7,847 nucleotides of DNA from CAYPTI01 sp964413525 [NCBI: uncultured bacterium] (GTDB lineage Bacteria > T1Sed10-126): positions 3,764 to 11,610 of the forward strand of contig CAYPTI010000053.1 in the NCBI GenBank assembly GCA_964413525.1, in the 5' to 3' direction. This document shows positions 6,238-7,847 of the stretch, in pieces. The notes beneath the pieces were generated by a model. It was given only the letters and a program-made list of their open reading frames with translations. It ran no database searches and had not been told where the DNA came from. The first letter of the stretch is position 1. The number at the start of each line of letters is the position of its first letter. Position numbers and translations under genes: made by a program.

Positions 6238-6244
6238 GGGAGGA
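6238..6244 (+). promoter_or_regulatory. Strong ribosome binding site of dnaN
   Basis: GGGAGGA at 6238-6244 lies 8 bases before TTG 6253. It supports the TTG as the true start, together with the protein beginning MKL as is common for DnaN. Confidence 0.8.
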
Positions 6245-6252
6245 ATCGGATT

Positions 6253-7362
6253 TTGAAACTCACCGCCGAGCGCGACACCCTGCTTGACGGACTGACGACC
6301 ATCCAGGGAGCGGTCTCCAGCAAAAACACTCTTCCCATCCTTCAAAACATTTTGCTGGAAGCCGAGGACGATGAACTTACGATGACCGCCACCGACCTGG
6401 AGATCTCCGTCCAGACCCACCAACCGGTCGCCCTCGACGAAGCCGGTTCCTGCACCCTCCCGGCTCAAAAATTCAAACAGCTGCTTCAGGAACTTCCCTC
6501 GGGTGATACCGAGATCAACCTGATCCTGGAGGAAAACCAGGTAGACCTGACCGTCGAGGAGACCCAATCGAACTTCCAGCTTCCCACCCTCCCGGTGGAT
6601 GATTTTCCCTCATTGCCGGACGTGGAGGAAGGATTTCAGGTCGAACTGGAAGGGGCCCGTCTCGACTACCTGCTGGACAAAAGCAATTTCGCCGCCTCCA
6701 CCGACACCACCCGGAATTACCTCCGGGGGATCTATTTCGATCTGTCCCACGACGAACTTACCGTCGTGGCCACGGACGCCCACCGTCTCGCCCTCCATCG
6801 GGTGGAACTCACCGACTACGAAGCCGGCGACCGTTCCCTTTTGATTCCCATCAACGCCACCAAACAACTGGTACGAATCCTTCCGGATGAAGGGATGGTC
6901 CGGCTGGTTTCGGACGAAAACCTGGTTCGATTTGAACTGGAAGGAGCCACCCTGACGAGCCGGCTGATCGACGAGGAGTTCCCCAACTATCAGCAGGTGA
7001 TCCCTGACGAGTACGAACATCGCGCCGAAGTGGACCGGGACCGGTTTCTCCAGGCCGTCCGCCGGGTTTCCCTCCTGGCGGACGAACAGACCCGCCGACT
7101 GCTGTTGACCCTGAACTCCGATCAACTCACTCTGGAGGCTGAGTCCGGAGAAGCCGGGGGAGGCGTTGAGACCCTGCCGGTGGACTACACCGGAGACGAA
7201 CAGCAGATCGCGTTTAACGGCGATTACCTCGCCGACGTCCTCAACCACATCGAAGACGAATCCGCCTACTTCGACCTCATTTCCTCCGAAAGCCCGGGAA
7301 CCTTCCGTCCCATGGACGACGAGGACTACCTTTACATCATCATGCCGCTGCGCCTTCGCTGA
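6253..7362 (+). CDS. dnaN: DNA polymerase III beta sliding clamp
   Basis: The beta clamp, 369 residues, matching the family's usual 365-380. It forms a ring dimer around DNA that tethers polymerase III and many repair proteins. Three similar domains are expected, roughly 1-122, 127-245 and 246-369. Conserved parts seen: SSKNTLPILQNILLEA (22-37) and TDLE (47-50) in domain 1; NYLRGIYFD and ATDAHRLAL (173-181) in domain 2; SRLIDEEFPNYQQVIP (236-251) leading into domain 3; and the C-terminal YIIMPLRL (361-368), which forms part of the partner-binding pocket. Translation starts at TTG, a weak start codon, but with a very good ribosome site. Asp and Glu are notably frequent, beyond what I expect of an average clamp. 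dnaA lies upstream and recF begins 87 bases later, probably in the same transcript. Confidence 0.97.
   Translation: MKLTAERDTLLDGLTTIQGAVSSKNTLPILQNILLEAEDDELTMTATDLEISVQTHQPVALDEAGSCTLPAQKFKQLLQELPSGDTEINLILEENQVDLTVEETQSNFQLPTLPVDDFPSLPDVEEGFQVELEGARLDYLLDKSNFAASTDTTRNYLRGIYFDLSHDELTVVATDAHRLALHRVELTDYEAGDRSLLIPINATKQLVRILPDEGMVRLVSDENLVRFELEGATLTSRLIDEEFPNYQQVIPDEYEHRAEVDRDRFLQAVRRVSLLADEQTRRLLLTLNSDQLTLEAESGEAGGGVETLPVDYTGDEQQIAFNGDYLADVLNHIEDESAYFDLISSESPGTFRPMDDEDYLYIIMPLRLR
7282..7306 (+). repeat. Direct repeat copy 1, in the 3' end of dnaN
   Basis: CCCGGGAACCTTCC (7293-7306) occurs again exactly 100 bases downstream. TCCTCCG (7282-7288) just before it also recurs, with a 2-base length difference in between. 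This copy codes for part of SSESPGTFR near the DnaN C-terminus. Confidence 0.4.
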
Positions 7363-7379
7363 CTCGATTTCGCACCCCA

Positions 7380-7406
7380 TCCTCCGCGGAACCCCGGGAA
7401 CCTTCC
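7380..7406 (+). repeat. Direct repeat copy 2, in the dnaN-recF spacer
   Basis: TCCTCCG (7380-7386) and CCCGGGAACCTTCC (7393-7406) repeat the dnaN 3'-end sequence. The copy lies after the dnaN stop and is not in a recognisable gene. It could be a small local duplication or chance in GC-rich DNA. Confidence 0.4.
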
Positions 7407-7449
7407 CCAATCCGATTCCTGACCGCGACAAACGGGAATCCGGCCGTCA

Positions 7450-7847
7450 GTGACCCTTTCAACCCTCACCCTCGCTCAGTTTCGCCGGTTCACCTACCAA
7501 GAACTGTCCTTCCGTTCGGGCCTGAACCCGATCGTGGGCCCCAACGGAAGCGGCAAAACCACCCTACTGGAGGCCGTGTATTACCTCTCCCGGGGACGAA
7601 GCTTCCGAACCCACCGCGATCGGGACTGCATTCAGCACGGACGCTCCGGGTTCTCGCTTCACGGAACGCTGGAGGGTGACGGACCGGAGAGCCTGGGGCT
7701 GGCCTACGATCGCTCCGACTCCAGCCGCCGGAAAATCGCCCGGGTTAACGAAGACCGGCTGTCCAGGCTTTCCGATCTTCGGGGACTGCTCCCGACCGTT
7801 ACGTTTACTCCGGAGGAGACGAGGCTGATCACCGGTTCCCCGGACCG
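7450..7847 (+). CDS. recF: DNA replication and repair protein RecF, N-terminal part
   Basis: The first 132 codons of recF; the gene runs off the right edge (RecF is usually about 360 residues). RecF is an SMC-like ATPase that binds DNA at gaps and helps load RecA with RecO and RecR. Seen here: LTLAQFRRFTYQELSF (6-21), the RecF N-terminal strand pattern; Walker A GPNGSGKT (30-37), followed by TLLEAVYYLSRGRSFRTHRD, a highly typical RecF segment; and LLPTVTFTPEETRLITGSPD, where the family has P-x-V-x-F-x-PED-LxLIxGSP. The GTG at 7450 is the only possible start after the in-frame stop at 7420; a clear ribosome site is lacking (GGGAA at 7434-7438 is the nearest purine run). The window end removes the signature and Walker B motifs. 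Confidence 0.94.
   Translation, partial: MTLSTLTLAQFRRFTYQELSFRSGLNPIVGPNGSGKTTLLEAVYYLSRGRSFRTHRDRDCIQHGRSGFSLHGTLEGDGPESLGLAYDRSDSSRRKIARVNEDRLSRLSDLRGLLPTVTFTPEETRLITGSPD

Larger units (their letters stand above)
5874..6240. other. oriC: Origin module between dnaA and dnaN
   Basis: This spacer has no gene. Sites two mismatches from the DnaA box: TTATCCCCC (5874-5882, overlapping the dnaA stop), CGTGGACAA (6005-6013 and 6060-6068), CGGGGATAA (6079-6087), TTATCCCCG (6130-6138) and TTTTCCACC (6174-6182). ATCGGGGATAA (6077-6087) and TTATCCCCGAT (6130-6140) are exact 11-base inverted copies 42 bases apart. None is a perfect box. With random base composition about one two-mismatch site would be expected in this length, so the cluster looks real. 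An AT-rich stretch lies at the dnaN end. Position and content fit the unwinding half of a bipartite origin. Confidence 0.6.

Noticed and set aside
6610-7431. 273-residue minus-strand frame opposite dnaN
   Set aside because: Shadow of dnaN with no recognisable domain.
1-7847. CRISPR array, insertion sequence, tRNA/rRNA, phage or defence genes
   Set aside because: No regularly spaced repeats, transposase motifs, terminal inverted repeats or structural RNA signatures were seen.

Overview
This window is the chromosomal replication-origin neighbourhood of a GC-rich bacterium. The core is the conserved order dnaA, dnaN, recF on the + strand, with DnaA-box-like sites both upstream of dnaA and between dnaA and dnaN. 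G or C fills most third codon positions, and DnaA, DnaN and the M48 protein are all rich in Asp and Glu. I cannot assign a phylum. The acidic bias would fit a salt-adapted lineage, but that is only a weak inference.

Layout, left to right. Bases 1-348 hold the start of a small membrane protein of the DUF2784 type on the minus strand, running off the left edge. Next is a + strand pair: a membrane-anchored M48 (HtpX-like) zinc metalloprotease with an unusual C-terminal extension (a GYF_2-like domain, then two four-cysteine zinc ribbons), followed by lemA. A perfect hairpin separates lemA from a convergent minus-strand gene for a TIGR04282/DUF2064-type nucleotidyl/glycosyltransferase. About 800 bases without a convincing gene follow, containing a sigma70-like promoter and two tandem DnaA-box pairs just upstream of dnaA. 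The 367-base dnaA-dnaN spacer holds several degenerate DnaA-box-like sites, a likely dnaN promoter and an AT-rich stretch that is the best candidate for the unwinding element. dnaN has a TTG start. The window ends inside recF.

How the parts relate. DnaA binds the boxes, opens the origin and probably represses its own gene through the box pair next to its start. DnaN is the sliding clamp and RecF acts in gap repair and fork maintenance. The M48 protease and LemA are a common membrane-associated pairing, probably for envelope quality control, although LemA's function is not well defined. The transferase and the DUF2784 protein have no evident link to replication.

I found no tRNA, rRNA, CRISPR array, insertion sequence or prophage signal. 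The two points most worth following up are the domain architecture of the M48 protein and the bipartite origin layout. No undescribed multi-gene system is evident.
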